Source: Desulfotomaculum sp. (lineage in GTDB: Bacteria; Bacillota; Desulfotomaculia; Desulfotomaculales; Nap2-2B). From it: a stretch of 6,374 bases of DNA. Positions 1 to 6,374 of the stretch are shown one piece after another. The stretch's first letter is position 1. Every line of letters starts with the position of its first letter. The stretch covers positions 1 to 6,374 of the forward strand of contig DMDI01000161.1 of the NCBI GenBank assembly GCA_003445555.1. The letters run 5' to 3'. The notes beneath the pieces were generated by a model. The model saw nothing but the letters and a program-made list of their open reading frames with translations, did not search any database and had not been told where the DNA came from. Made by a program: the position numbers and the translations under genes.

Positions 1-89
1 ACTAATAAAACATCATCAAAGGTTAAACCAATTTTTTTAAACTTTTCGGAATACAAAAAAACCAACTCCCTTGAAAAATATTTTGATCC
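1..89. other. Non-coding AT-rich left edge, downstream of hypE
   Basis: This stretch after the hypE stop codon is AT-rich, with several A- and T-runs. I see no open frame beginning here on either strand; a minus-strand ATG near position 16 meets a stop after four codons. No GC-rich stem followed by T's is present, so a terminator for the operon is not evident within the window. Confidence 0.5.
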
Positions 90-1106
90 TTAGCAAATGC
101 GGGGTAAGGGGGCGCCGGTAAGCATATTTATCTTTCTGGTGCCGCCAAAGGCGGTTTTTAAATATACGTTACCCCGGGTGTTTTTTACCGCCACTTCACC
201 GATTATATTGGCTTGACTTCCCAATTCCTCTTCCCTTAGAAGCTGCACGACCCTTTCTGCTTCTTCAGGGGCAGCCACAACTAAAAATTTACCTTCACAA
301 GCCAGATACATAGGGTCTAAACCCAAAAAATCAGCCACAGTACGCACTGTTACGTTTACAGGTATTTTTTCTTCCGCCAGCCAAAAATCAACCCGGGCGG
401 CCTGGGCAACCTCTTTTAACACGGTGGCTAAACCTCCCCGGGTTAAGTCCCGCATAAATTTAATCCCGGTTGATTTACGCAAAAGTTTACCTATAATCTG
501 GTGGAGAAAAGCACAATCACTTATTATTTGACCATTTAAATCCAGCCCTTCCCTTTGGGTTAGAATAGCTAAACCATGATCGCCTAAACTCCCGTTGACA
601 ATTAATTTATCTTTTTCTTCTAGGCGGTGATAGCCCAAATCTATTCCCGCCGGAAGATAACCGATACCGGTGGTGTTAATAAATATTTTGTCGGCTTGAT
701 TACGGGGGACTATCTTAGTGTCGCCGGCGATAATTTTTACTCCGGCCTCCTTACAAGTTTGGGCCATTGAAGCAACTATCTTCTCCAAATCAGCCATTAA
801 AAGTCCCTCTTCAATAATAAAGGCGGCCGTCAGGTAAAGCGGATTGGCGCCGCTTACGGCCAAATCGTTAATTGTCCCGCAAACAGCTAGCTTGCCAATA
901 TTCCCTCCCGTAAAAAAAATTGGGTCGACTACAAAAGAATCAGTGGTTAGCGCTAAATTTTCCGGTGTGCCGGGAAAAATGGCCGCGTCAGAAAAAGGTC
1001 CCAAAATTTCATTGTAAAAATAACGGGAAAAAAGTCCTTCAATTAACTCATGGGTTAAAAGACCACCATCTCCGTGAGCCAACAAAATACTCTGGTTGTT
1101 TTGCAC
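90..1106 (-). CDS. hypE: HypE, carbamoyl dehydratase of [NiFe]-hydrogenase maturation
   Basis: HypE receives a carbamoyl group from HypF on its C-terminal cysteine and dehydrates it with ATP to a thiocyanate, the source of the cyanide ligands that HypC-HypD places on the iron of [NiFe]-hydrogenases. The 338-residue protein begins with the HypE-typical LAHGDGG (9-15) and belongs to the PurM/SelD/ThiL ATP-binding superfamily: TTDSF (54-58), GDTK (128-131), DLTRGGL (220-226) and CEGK (270-273). It ends exactly in PRIC, the invariant HypE tail whose cysteine carries the modification; PurM, SelD and ThiL lack this tail. The GTG start has AAAGGAGC six bases upstream. The gene lies 99 bases after hydG in the same direction. 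Finding it next to [FeFe] maturases, with no other hyp gene visible, is unusual. Co-transcription with hydG is plausible but not shown. Confidence 0.96.
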   Translation of the reverse strand: MQNNQSILLAHGDGGLLTHELIEGLFSRYFYNEILGPFSDAAIFPGTPENLALTTDSFVVDPIFFTGGNIGKLAVCGTINDLAVSGANPLYLTAAFIIEEGLLMADLEKIVASMAQTCKEAGVKIIAGDTKIVPRNQADKIFINTTGIGYLPAGIDLGYHRLEEKDKLIVNGSLGDHGLAILTQREGLDLNGQIISDCAFLHQIIGKLLRKSTGIKFMRDLTRGGLATVLKEVAQAARVDFWLAEEKIPVNVTVRTVADFLGLDPMYLACEGKFLVVAAPEEAERVVQLLREEELGSQANIIGEVAVKNTRGNVYLKTAFGGTRKINMLTGAPLPRIC

Positions 1107-1111
1107 GGGTT

Positions 1112-1119
1112 GCTCCTTT
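1112..1119 (-). promoter_or_regulatory. Shine-Dalgarno site of hypE
   Basis: AAAGGAGC on the minus strand, with its AAGGAG core six bases before the GTG at 1106, decides the hypE start. That start gives the family-typical N-terminus with LAHGDGG close to the beginning of the protein. Confidence 0.8.
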
Positions 1120-1171
1120 CTTTAAAGATAGGTTTTTTTTATTTTATCACGGAAAAACTTTAAAGAGAAGG

Positions 1172-1196
1172 CCGGGTAATATATATAATTAACCGG
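1172..1196 (-). repeat. Imperfect inverted repeat (hairpin) between hydG and hypE
   Basis: On the minus strand the 9-base arms CCGGTTAAT and ATTACCCGG flank the AT-only loop TATATAT; eight of nine positions pair. It begins 10 bases after the hydG stop codon. No T-run follows it, so it does not look like a standard intrinsic terminator. It could stabilise the hydG 3' end, act as an attenuator, or be an operator for a regulator of hypE. No function can be assigned from sequence alone. Confidence 0.5.
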
Positions 1197-1205
1197 TGCG
1201 ATGCA

Positions 1206-2615
1206 TTAAAAATATAAATCACGTTCCCCTTGTTCCAACCGCTTTAATCTTTTTTCTGTTTCCTGGCGTACCGCCGGATTAGGAATTTCTTTCAGGTGTA
1301 CGGTAATTGTTTTCTCCCCTATTTCTTTTGTTTCTGGTGAGGCATAATCAAGTAAAAATTCTTTAAAGGTGAGACATGCGTTAGGCTGACAAACATTTTG
1401 AATCTGGCCTGTCTTGGCTAAAGACATAAACCGGTCTCCTGTACGGCCCTTACGGTAACAAGCCGTGCAAAAACTAGGAAGGTAGCCGGCCAGACAAATA
1501 CTCTGCAGTACTTCATCCGGGCTACGGTGGTCTTCAACTTCGAATTGACCCGGGGATAAATTTTCTATTTCCTTATGGTAACCCCCTACCCCCGTGCAAG
1601 AACCGGCGCTTAACTGGGATATACCCAAGGATATTAATTCATCCCTAAATTCTGCCCGCTCCCTGGTAGATAAAATCATCCCCGTATAAGGGACCGCCAG
1701 GCGAATAACCGCAATTAGCTTTTTAAAATCCTTGTCGCTTACTAAATAAGGAAAATAAGCCAGGTCTACTCCAGTAGCCGGACGCAGTCTGGGAACAGAT
1801 ATAGTATGGCACCCCACCCCGAAACGTTCCTCTAAATGTAAGGCGTGGAAAAGGAGTCCTAAGACCTCAAATTTATAATCATACAGACCAAACAACGCCC
1901 CGAAACCTACGTCATCTATACCGCCCTCCATAGCCCGGTCCATCGCCGTAAGATGCCAGTCATAATCTTTTTTTGGTCCGGCAGGGTGCACTTTATGGTA
2001 AGTAGGACGGTGGTATGTTTCTTGAAATAAAATATAGGTGCCAATGCCTGCTTCTTTTAATTTACGGTAGTTCTCTACCGTAGTAGCGGCAATATTTACG
2101 TTAACCCGGCGAATGCTCCCCCTTTTTTCTTTGACGGAATAAATAGTTTTTATTACCTCCAATAGATAATCAAGAGGACAATTTTTCGGGTCCTCCCCTG
2201 CTTCTAAAGCCAAACGTTTATGTCCCATGTCTTCCAAGGCAATTACTTCATTTTCCAACTCATCTAAATCAAGCCGGCAGCGTTTTATTTCTTTATTATC
2301 TTTCCTGTACCCGCAATAAACACAGTTGTTAATACAGTAATTGCTAATATATAAAGGGGCAAAAAAGACCATCCTTTTACCGTATATGTTCTTCTTTACT
2401 TCATGGGCCGCCTCGTAAATTAAACGTAAGGTATCTTCATCCTCATTTTGGAGTAATACGGCAGCCTCAAAAGGAGTAAGTCCTTTAGCCTCTTTGCCTT
2501 TAGCAATAATTTTCTGGACTAGGGCCACCGGTGCTTCTTTAGCTTTATCAAGTAAATCATAAATCACCTGCTCGTTAATAAAACCGGTTACTTGGCTTTG
2601 TTCTTTAACTTTCAC
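1206..2615 (-). CDS. hydG: HydG, radical SAM tyrosine lyase making CO and CN ligands
   Basis: HydG cleaves tyrosine with SAM chemistry, releasing p-cresol and dehydroglycine, and turns the latter into the CO and cyanide ligands of the [FeFe] H-cluster on a special iron. The 469-residue protein has the N-terminal Cx3Cx2C radical SAM motif (C94, C98, C101) and the HydG-specific C-terminal Cx2Cx22C motif (C383, C386, C409), which holds the auxiliary cluster where the ligands are assembled. H270, in the segment CHTISVPRLRPA, is the likely counterpart of the histidine that binds the extra 'dangler' iron. The related thiamine enzyme ThiH lacks the C-terminal motif, so it is excluded. The start is GTG, with AAAGGGTGA (2622-2630) six bases upstream, and it lies 11 bases inside the end of hydE. 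Length is typical, and the gene appears intact. Confidence 0.97.
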   Translation of the reverse strand: MKVKEQSQVTGFINEQVIYDLLDKAKEAPVALVQKIIAKGKEAKGLTPFEAAVLLQNEDEDTLRLIYEAAHEVKKNIYGKRMVFFAPLYISNYCINNCVYCGYRKDNKEIKRCRLDLDELENEVIALEDMGHKRLALEAGEDPKNCPLDYLLEVIKTIYSVKEKRGSIRRVNVNIAATTVENYRKLKEAGIGTYILFQETYHRPTYHKVHPAGPKKDYDWHLTAMDRAMEGGIDDVGFGALFGLYDYKFEVLGLLFHALHLEERFGVGCHTISVPRLRPATGVDLAYFPYLVSDKDFKKLIAVIRLAVPYTGMILSTRERAEFRDELISLGISQLSAGSCTGVGGYHKEIENLSPGQFEVEDHRSPDEVLQSICLAGYLPSFCTACYRKGRTGDRFMSLAKTGQIQNVCQPNACLTFKEFLLDYASPETKEIGEKTITVHLKEIPNPAVRQETEKRLKRLEQGERDLYF

Positions 2616-3675
2616 TGTTATTCACCCTTTCTTTGTATTTTAGGCTATGACCATAATTTTGCGCCACCATTCTTCCTAACTGCCGGATTGTATTAGAGAT
2701 ACATGATACGCATTCGGTTGCTTCCTCGGTGAGACAAATTTTATTAGGATATATCTGGTAATATTCTTTGTATTTAACCGGCGTTATATTGGGCATAACT
2801 ACATTAGCCCCGCATGACAAGGCCATTTGCCGGCCTTGGGGGTGAATGCTGGCCAGGGCCGTGGTTGCCGGTAAATGCGCCAAAGGTAAGACAAGACGTG
2901 TCACAGCCAGTACCTTTAAGGTAGTTTTTACCTCACCACCGGCCCAATCTTTTAAAGGAGTTTGATGATGGGGGATAAAAGGACCAATTCCGGCCATCTC
3001 CACATCCAGTTCCCGCATTAAAAGAATATCGTCAGCCAGCGTCCCGCATGTCTGTCCGGGTAAACCAACCATATTTCCTGCTCCTACTTGAAAGCCTAAC
3101 TCTTTGAGCCAGTAAAGCCTTTTTATCCTGCCGGCCAAGGTGGTGCCGGGGCGCAAACGGGAAAATAAATTGGCGTCGGCTGTTTCGTGTTTTAAAAGAT
3201 AACGGTCGGCCCCGGCTTGTTTCATTAAACGGTAATCTTCCTTGGACCGGTCCCCGATAGATACGGTAACGGCTACCCCGGTTTCTGCCTTAAGGCGGTC
3301 TATAATTTTAGCCAGTATTTCTCCGGTATAAAAAGGATCTTCTCCCGACTGCAAAACTATCGTTTTAAGACCCATTTTTACCGCCTGATTACCCGCCTCA
3401 CATATTTCTGACGAACTTAAGCGGTAACGGTGGAGTCTTTGGTTATCCTTTCTTAGGCCGCAATACAGGCAGTTATTCACGCAATAATTAGAAAATTCAA
3501 TGATTCCTCTTAAGTGTACCTCGTCTCCCAAGTACTGGTGACGGACCTGATCGGCCAGCTTAAAAAGTAAAGCATCTTCCTCCGGCTCAAGATTTAATAG
3601 CGAAAGAATGTCCTCCCGGAAGAGTTTTTCGCCCCTGGCGGCCTTATTTAAGACCTCCGGCATAACGACGTTCAT
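2605..3675 (-). CDS. hydE: HydE, radical SAM [FeFe]-hydrogenase maturase
   Basis: HydE is a radical S-adenosylmethionine enzyme that acts on the Fe(CO)2(CN)(cysteine) product of HydG on the way to the dinuclear H-cluster precursor. The 356-residue protein has the Cx3Cx2C motif for the SAM-binding [4Fe-4S] cluster (C65, C69, C72) inside a BioB-like radical SAM barrel, with the following GLRKDN stretch common in HydE. A second motif near the C-terminus, Cx7Cx2C (C314, C322, C325), matches the auxiliary cluster site seen in some HydE proteins and dispensable in the one studied structurally. Biotin synthase and PylB are relatives, but the neighbours on both sides settle the assignment. The first ATG is chosen because AGGAGG sits six bases before it; the in-frame ATG at codon 5 would be too far from that site. 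It overlaps hydF upstream and hydG downstream. Confidence 0.96.
   Translation of the reverse strand: MNVVMPEVLNKAARGEKLFREDILSLLNLEPEEDALLFKLADQVRHQYLGDEVHLRGIIEFSNYCVNNCLYCGLRKDNQRLHRYRLSSSEICEAGNQAVKMGLKTIVLQSGEDPFYTGEILAKIIDRLKAETGVAVTVSIGDRSKEDYRLMKQAGADRYLLKHETADANLFSRLRPGTTLAGRIKRLYWLKELGFQVGAGNMVGLPGQTCGTLADDILLMRELDVEMAGIGPFIPHHQTPLKDWAGGEVKTTLKVLAVTRLVLPLAHLPATTALASIHPQGRQMALSCGANVVMPNITPVKYKEYYQIYPNKICLTEEATECVSCISNTIRQLGRMVAQNYGHSLKYKERVNNSES
2622..2630 (-). promoter_or_regulatory. Shine-Dalgarno site of hydG
   Basis: AAAGGGTGA on the minus strand stands six bases before the GTG at 2615 and lies inside the hydE coding region. It is a weaker match to the anti-Shine-Dalgarno sequence than the hydE site. 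It supports the GTG start, since the next in-frame Met is residue 82, well inside the protein and too far on to be the start. Confidence 0.7.
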
Positions 3676-4933
3676 CCTTATCCTCCTCTGCTGTATCTTC
3701 CAGTATATGGGTCACCTCGGGAAAGGGAGCCAGCGCCCGTTTTAAGATTCCGTGGACGTAGGCAATAAGCACCCCGTAGTTAACGATAGGCACCCCGTTA
3801 GTTTTAGCTTGCATAAGCCGGTGCAGCATTTCCTTGCGGTTAATCATGCAAGCGCCACAATGAATGATTAGTTTATAATCCTTTAAGTTGGCCGGCAGTT
3901 CCAAACCGCTCACCCAGTTGAAATCTAACGGCCCCCCCACAATTTGTCTTAACCAGCGGGGAATTTTTACCGTGCCAATATCATCTTCCACCCGGTGGTG
4001 GGTGCAGGCTTCAGCAACTAAAACCTTATCTCCCGGTTCTAGTTCTTCAATGGCTCTTGCCCCGGCTGCCAGCGTCGGTAAATCCCCTTTGTAGCGGGCA
4101 AATAATATGGAAAAGGAGGTTAAAAGTACATCCTTGGGTGTGTCCGCGGCTACCTTTAAAAAAGCCTGAGAATCAGTCACCACTAAACGCGGTTTGCTTT
4201 TTAGACCGGCCAGGGCTGCTTTCAATTCTCTTTCTTTAACCACCAAAGCCAAAGCGTCATGGTCTAAAATATCCCGGATTGTTTGGACCTGAGGCAAAAT
4301 TAATCTTCCCTTAGGGGCCGCCAGGTCAATAGGCACAACCAGGACCACTGTATCTTGCGGTGAAATCAAGTCGCCTAAGATGGTGGGAGCCACCCAATCT
4401 TTTGGCGCCGCTTTAATCATGGCTAATTTTAGCGCGTCTATTCCTTGTTTGGTTGAAGCACTGACGGCAACGACAGGCAAATTTAATTTTTCGCGAAGTT
4501 CTGGCGTTAAGCTTAACGCCTCTTGCGGATAAAGATCTATTTTATTAAGCACCCCTATTACGGGTACGTTATTTTCTATGGCCCGGGCAATAACCTCTTC
4601 TTCATAAATTCCTGCTTCTAAAGCCGGGTCTATGACCAGCAACATTAAATCCGTTTTGGCCAATACGGCTAGCGCTTTTTCAATGCGCAAGGCGCCTAGC
4701 TGGCCTACGTCATCAATCCCAGCCGTATCAATAAGCACTACCGGGCCCAAGGGAAGAATTTCCATTGATTTATATACTGGATCGGTGGTTGTACCCGGAA
4801 TAGCCGAAACAATTGCTATATTCTGGTTAGTCAAGGCGTTAATTAAACTGGATTTACCCGCATTACGGCGGCCGAAAATAGCGATATGCAGGCGGCTGCC
4901 CCGCGGAGTTTGATTTAAAGTTGTGTCTACCAT
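3644..4933 (-). CDS. hydF: HydF, [FeFe]-hydrogenase H-cluster maturation GTPase
   Basis: HydF is the cytoplasmic scaffold on which the [2Fe] subcluster is finished and from which it is delivered to apo-[FeFe]-hydrogenase. The 429-residue protein begins with a small GTPase domain: P-loop GRRNAGKS (21-28), switch I threonines (48-50), DTAG (69-72), NKID (130-133) and SAS (158-160). A central dimerisation region follows. The C-terminal cluster-binding domain has the HydF signature Cys-x-His (C310, H312), then 45 residues, then His-Cys-x2-Cys (H358, C359, C362). This signature separates it from Era, Der and MnmE GTPases. Length is normal for the family. The ATG start is supported by AGGGGGGA (4940-4947) six bases upstream. 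The 3' end overlaps hydE by 32 bases, pointing to translational coupling with the next maturase. Confidence 0.97.
   Translation of the reverse strand: MVDTTLNQTPRGSRLHIAIFGRRNAGKSSLINALTNQNIAIVSAIPGTTTDPVYKSMEILPLGPVVLIDTAGIDDVGQLGALRIEKALAVLAKTDLMLLVIDPALEAGIYEEEVIARAIENNVPVIGVLNKIDLYPQEALSLTPELREKLNLPVVAVSASTKQGIDALKLAMIKAAPKDWVAPTILGDLISPQDTVVLVVPIDLAAPKGRLILPQVQTIRDILDHDALALVVKERELKAALAGLKSKPRLVVTDSQAFLKVAADTPKDVLLTSFSILFARYKGDLPTLAAGARAIEELEPGDKVLVAEACTHHRVEDDIGTVKIPRWLRQIVGGPLDFNWVSGLELPANLKDYKLIIHCGACMINRKEMLHRLMQAKTNGVPIVNYGVLIAYVHGILKRALAPFPEVTHILEDTAEEDKDERRYAGGLK
3682..3687 (-). promoter_or_regulatory. Shine-Dalgarno site of hydE
   Basis: A perfect AGGAGG on the minus strand lies six bases before the ATG at 3675, inside the last codons of hydF. 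It fixes the hydE start over the alternative in-frame ATG at 3661-3663, which would sit 18 bases from the site. Its position in the hydF coding region fits translational coupling. Confidence 0.85.
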
Positions 4934-4939
4934 TTAAAA

Positions 4940-4947
4940 TCCCCCCT
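4940..4947 (-). promoter_or_regulatory. Shine-Dalgarno site of hydF, in a C-rich/G-rich short stem
   Basis: AGGGGGGA on the minus strand lies six bases before the hydF ATG. Just upstream is CCCT (4951-4954), which can pair with the AGGG of this site across a three-base loop. The four-pair stem is short, so masking of the ribosome site is only a possibility. The rest of the 53-base aspA-hydF spacer is AT-rich and shows no terminator, consistent with read-through from aspA. Confidence 0.6.
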
Positions 4948-4986
4948 GTAAGGGCGTTAAACTTTGCTTTATAATTTACCTAAACC

Positions 4987-6374
4987 TCATTCTTTCTTTT
5001 TTATTTTATCCTTGAGTTTACGGGCCCCGGCAATTCCCGGCCGGGTAAGTTCAGCCGGAGAAAATATTGCGGCCAGTTCTTCGGCTTTAAATAATCCGTT
5101 TTCTGTCGCTACCTCCCGAATTGTCTTTCCCGTGGCGGCGGCCTTTTTATATAAATGCGCCGCTTCTTCATAACCAATATAAGGGGCCAGAGCCGTAGTC
5201 AAACATAAACTTTCTTCTAGCCAGTGCCGGCAGCGTTCTTCATTGGCCTGGATTCCTTCCACACAATGGGTCCGCAAAATATTGACGGCTTTAATAAGCA
5301 GTCTCAAGGTGGTTAAAATATTAAAAGCAATTAAGGGCAAAAAGGCATTTAATTCTAATTGTCCCGAGGCAGCAGCCAGGGCAATAGCCTGATCAAAGCA
5401 CATTACTTGAAAAGCTACCTGGGTAACCATTTCTGGAATTACCGGATTAACTTTGCCCGGCATAATGGAAGAACCCGCCTGTCTTTGAGGTAAGGCAATC
5501 TCGGCTAACCCCCCGCGTGGTCCGGCCGAAAGTAATCTTAAATCACCGGCTATTTTTGCCAGGTTGGCGGCCGCGGCTTTAACCAATCCGGACACCTCCA
5601 CAAAGACGTCTGTATTTTGGGTAGCATCCACTGTATTCTCCGCCCTGGCTATCCCCAGGCCCGTAATGTTCTGCAATTCTTCAATGGCAGCATAAATGTA
5701 CTCCCGCGGGGCGTTTAAACCTGTACCTACGGCTGTGCCCCCTAAGTTTACTTGTCTTAACCGCTCCTCTACTTTAAATAGGCGCCAGCGATCACGAGCG
5801 ATGGCCTCCGCAAAAGCACCAAATTCCTGACCCAGCGTAACGGGTACCGCATCCTGCATTTCCGTACGACCCAGTTTAAGAAGGTGGGCAAAAGCAGCCT
5901 CCTTTTCCTGCAGGGCCCCTTGAAGTTGAGCTATAACCTCACTTAAAGTAAGAACCAGCCTGATGGCCGCAATTTTTAAAGCCGTCGGGTAAACATCGTT
6001 GGTAGACTGGGAAAGATTAACGTGGTCTAAAGGATGCACCAGGTGATAATCACCCTTTTTTCCCCCTAAAATTTCACTGGCCCGGTTAGCCAGTACTTCA
6101 TTCATGTTCATATTAGTTGAAGTACCGGCCCCTCCTTGGAAGGCATCAGTAACAAACTGGTCCCCTAATTTTCCTTCCACCACTTCAGCGGCGGCTTGAA
6201 CAATAGCCTTAGCTATTTCTGGCGCTAGTAAATTTACGCGTTCATTAGCCAACGCACAAGCCTGCTTAACCTGAGCCAGTGCCTGAATCAACTCTGCGGG
6301 TACTTTAAACCCGGAAACCGGAAAATTTTGTACGGCCCGCATAGTATGAATGCCATAATAGGCTTCAATAGGGA
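4987..6374 (-). CDS. aspA: Aspartate ammonia-lyase (aspartase), N-terminus cut by window edge
   Basis: This cytoplasmic enzyme of the fumarase/aspartase superfamily reversibly splits L-aspartate into fumarate and ammonia. The reading frame stays open to the right edge: before the first in-frame Met (6340-6342) it encodes PIEAYYGIHT, a typical aspartase N-terminal stretch, so that Met is internal and the true start lies outside. Counting from that Met (451 residues to the TGA stop), the superfamily blocks are GAGTS (71-75), SQSTND (111-116), GRTEMQDAVP (158-167) and the signature loop GSSIMPGKVNP (290-300), with the likely catalytic Ser291. A constant offset of 27 aligns T74, S113, T114, T160, S291, K297 and N299 with the Bacillus YM55-1 aspartase residues as I remember them, implying about 16 residues are missing. 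The GRTE motif lacks the His typical of fumarase C (GRTH), which favours aspartase, but family-level confusion with fumarase remains possible. It precedes hydF by 53 bases in the same direction. Confidence 0.9.
   Translation of the reverse strand, partial: PIEAYYGIHTMRAVQNFPVSGFKVPAELIQALAQVKQACALANERVNLLAPEIAKAIVQAAAEVVEGKLGDQFVTDAFQGGAGTSTNMNMNEVLANRASEILGGKKGDYHLVHPLDHVNLSQSTNDVYPTALKIAAIRLVLTLSEVIAQLQGALQEKEAAFAHLLKLGRTEMQDAVPVTLGQEFGAFAEAIARDRWRLFKVEERLRQVNLGGTAVGTGLNAPREYIYAAIEELQNITGLGIARAENTVDATQNTDVFVEVSGLVKAAAANLAKIAGDLRLLSAGPRGGLAEIALPQRQAGSSIMPGKVNPVIPEMVTQVAFQVMCFDQAIALAAASGQLELNAFLPLIAFNILTTLRLLIKAVNILRTHCVEGIQANEERCRHWLEESLCLTTALAPYIGYEEAAHLYKKAAATGKTIREVATENGLFKAEELAAIFSPAELTRPGIAGARKLKDKIKKKE

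Noticed and set aside
20..89. Terminator for hypE from the A/T runs near the left edge
   Set aside because: The only pairing is between A- and T-runs with no GC stem, and the base of the would-be stem does not pair.
90..1106. Selenophosphate synthetase (SelD), PurM or ThiL instead of HypE
   Set aside because: The protein ends in PRIC and has the HypE-type LAHGDGG N-terminus; SelD would need its own glycine-rich Cys/Sec active-site loop near the N-terminus.
1127..1165. Possible minus-strand promoter for hypE (TAAAAT near 1142-1147 with TTTAAA upstream)
   Set aside because: The two boxes are only 12 bases apart, and no better -35 box exists at 16-18 bases; the match is what AT-rich DNA gives by chance.
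920..1192. Plus-strand open frame of 90 codons opposite the hypE start
   Set aside because: It lies mostly antisense to hypE, its product shows no recognisable motif, and the well-supported HypE accounts for the region.
1172..1196. Rho-independent terminator after hydG
   Set aside because: The stem has a mismatch, the loop side is AT-rich, and no run of T's follows on the transcribed strand.
1206..2615. ThiH (thiamine tyrosine lyase) instead of HydG
   Set aside because: The Cx2Cx22C C-terminal motif and the hydE/hydF neighbours are specific to HydG.
3888..5173. Several short plus-strand open frames (60-93 codons) opposite hydF and aspA
   Set aside because: They are antisense to strongly recognised genes, low in complexity and without recognisable domains; treated as chance frames.

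Overview
The window carries one co-directional block of five genes, all on the minus strand and read from right to left: aspA (aspartate ammonia-lyase, running off the right edge), hydF, hydE, hydG and hypE. The middle three are the complete set of dedicated maturases for the H-cluster of [FeFe]-hydrogenases, and each keeps its diagnostic iron-sulfur or GTPase motifs. No hydrogenase structural gene, tRNA, rRNA, CRISPR array or mobile element is visible.

Layout from right to left: aspA covers 4987-6374 and lacks only its extreme N-terminus. A 53-base spacer leads to hydF (3644-4933). hydF overlaps hydE (2605-3675) by 32 bases, and hydE overlaps hydG (1206-2615) by 11 bases, so these three are almost certainly one translationally coupled unit. 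A 99-base gap holding an imperfect hairpin separates hydG from hypE (90-1106). The last 89 bases at the left edge hold nothing I can identify. Every gene whose start is visible has a purine-rich Shine-Dalgarno sequence 6 bases before it; hydG and hypE start with GTG.

How the genes may work together: HydG cleaves tyrosine to give CO and cyanide on iron. HydE converts that organometallic product into the precursor of the dinuclear subcluster. HydF is the GTPase scaffold on which the [2Fe] unit is completed and from which it passes to the apo-hydrogenase. The remaining ligand, the azadithiolate bridge, needs a nitrogen atom. An ammonia-releasing enzyme at the head of the operon is therefore suggestive, although that link is inference. 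HypE belongs to the other hydrogenase class: it makes the cyanide ligands of [NiFe]-hydrogenases. Its position here, without visible HypF, HypC or HypD, suggests that the host makes both hydrogenase types, or that hypE has moved away from its usual operon.

The organism is most likely an anaerobic Gram-positive bacterium of the Clostridia. Grounds are the hydEFG set, the strong AGGAGG-type ribosome binding sites, the moderate GC content and the general look of the proteins. I cannot name a genus from this window.
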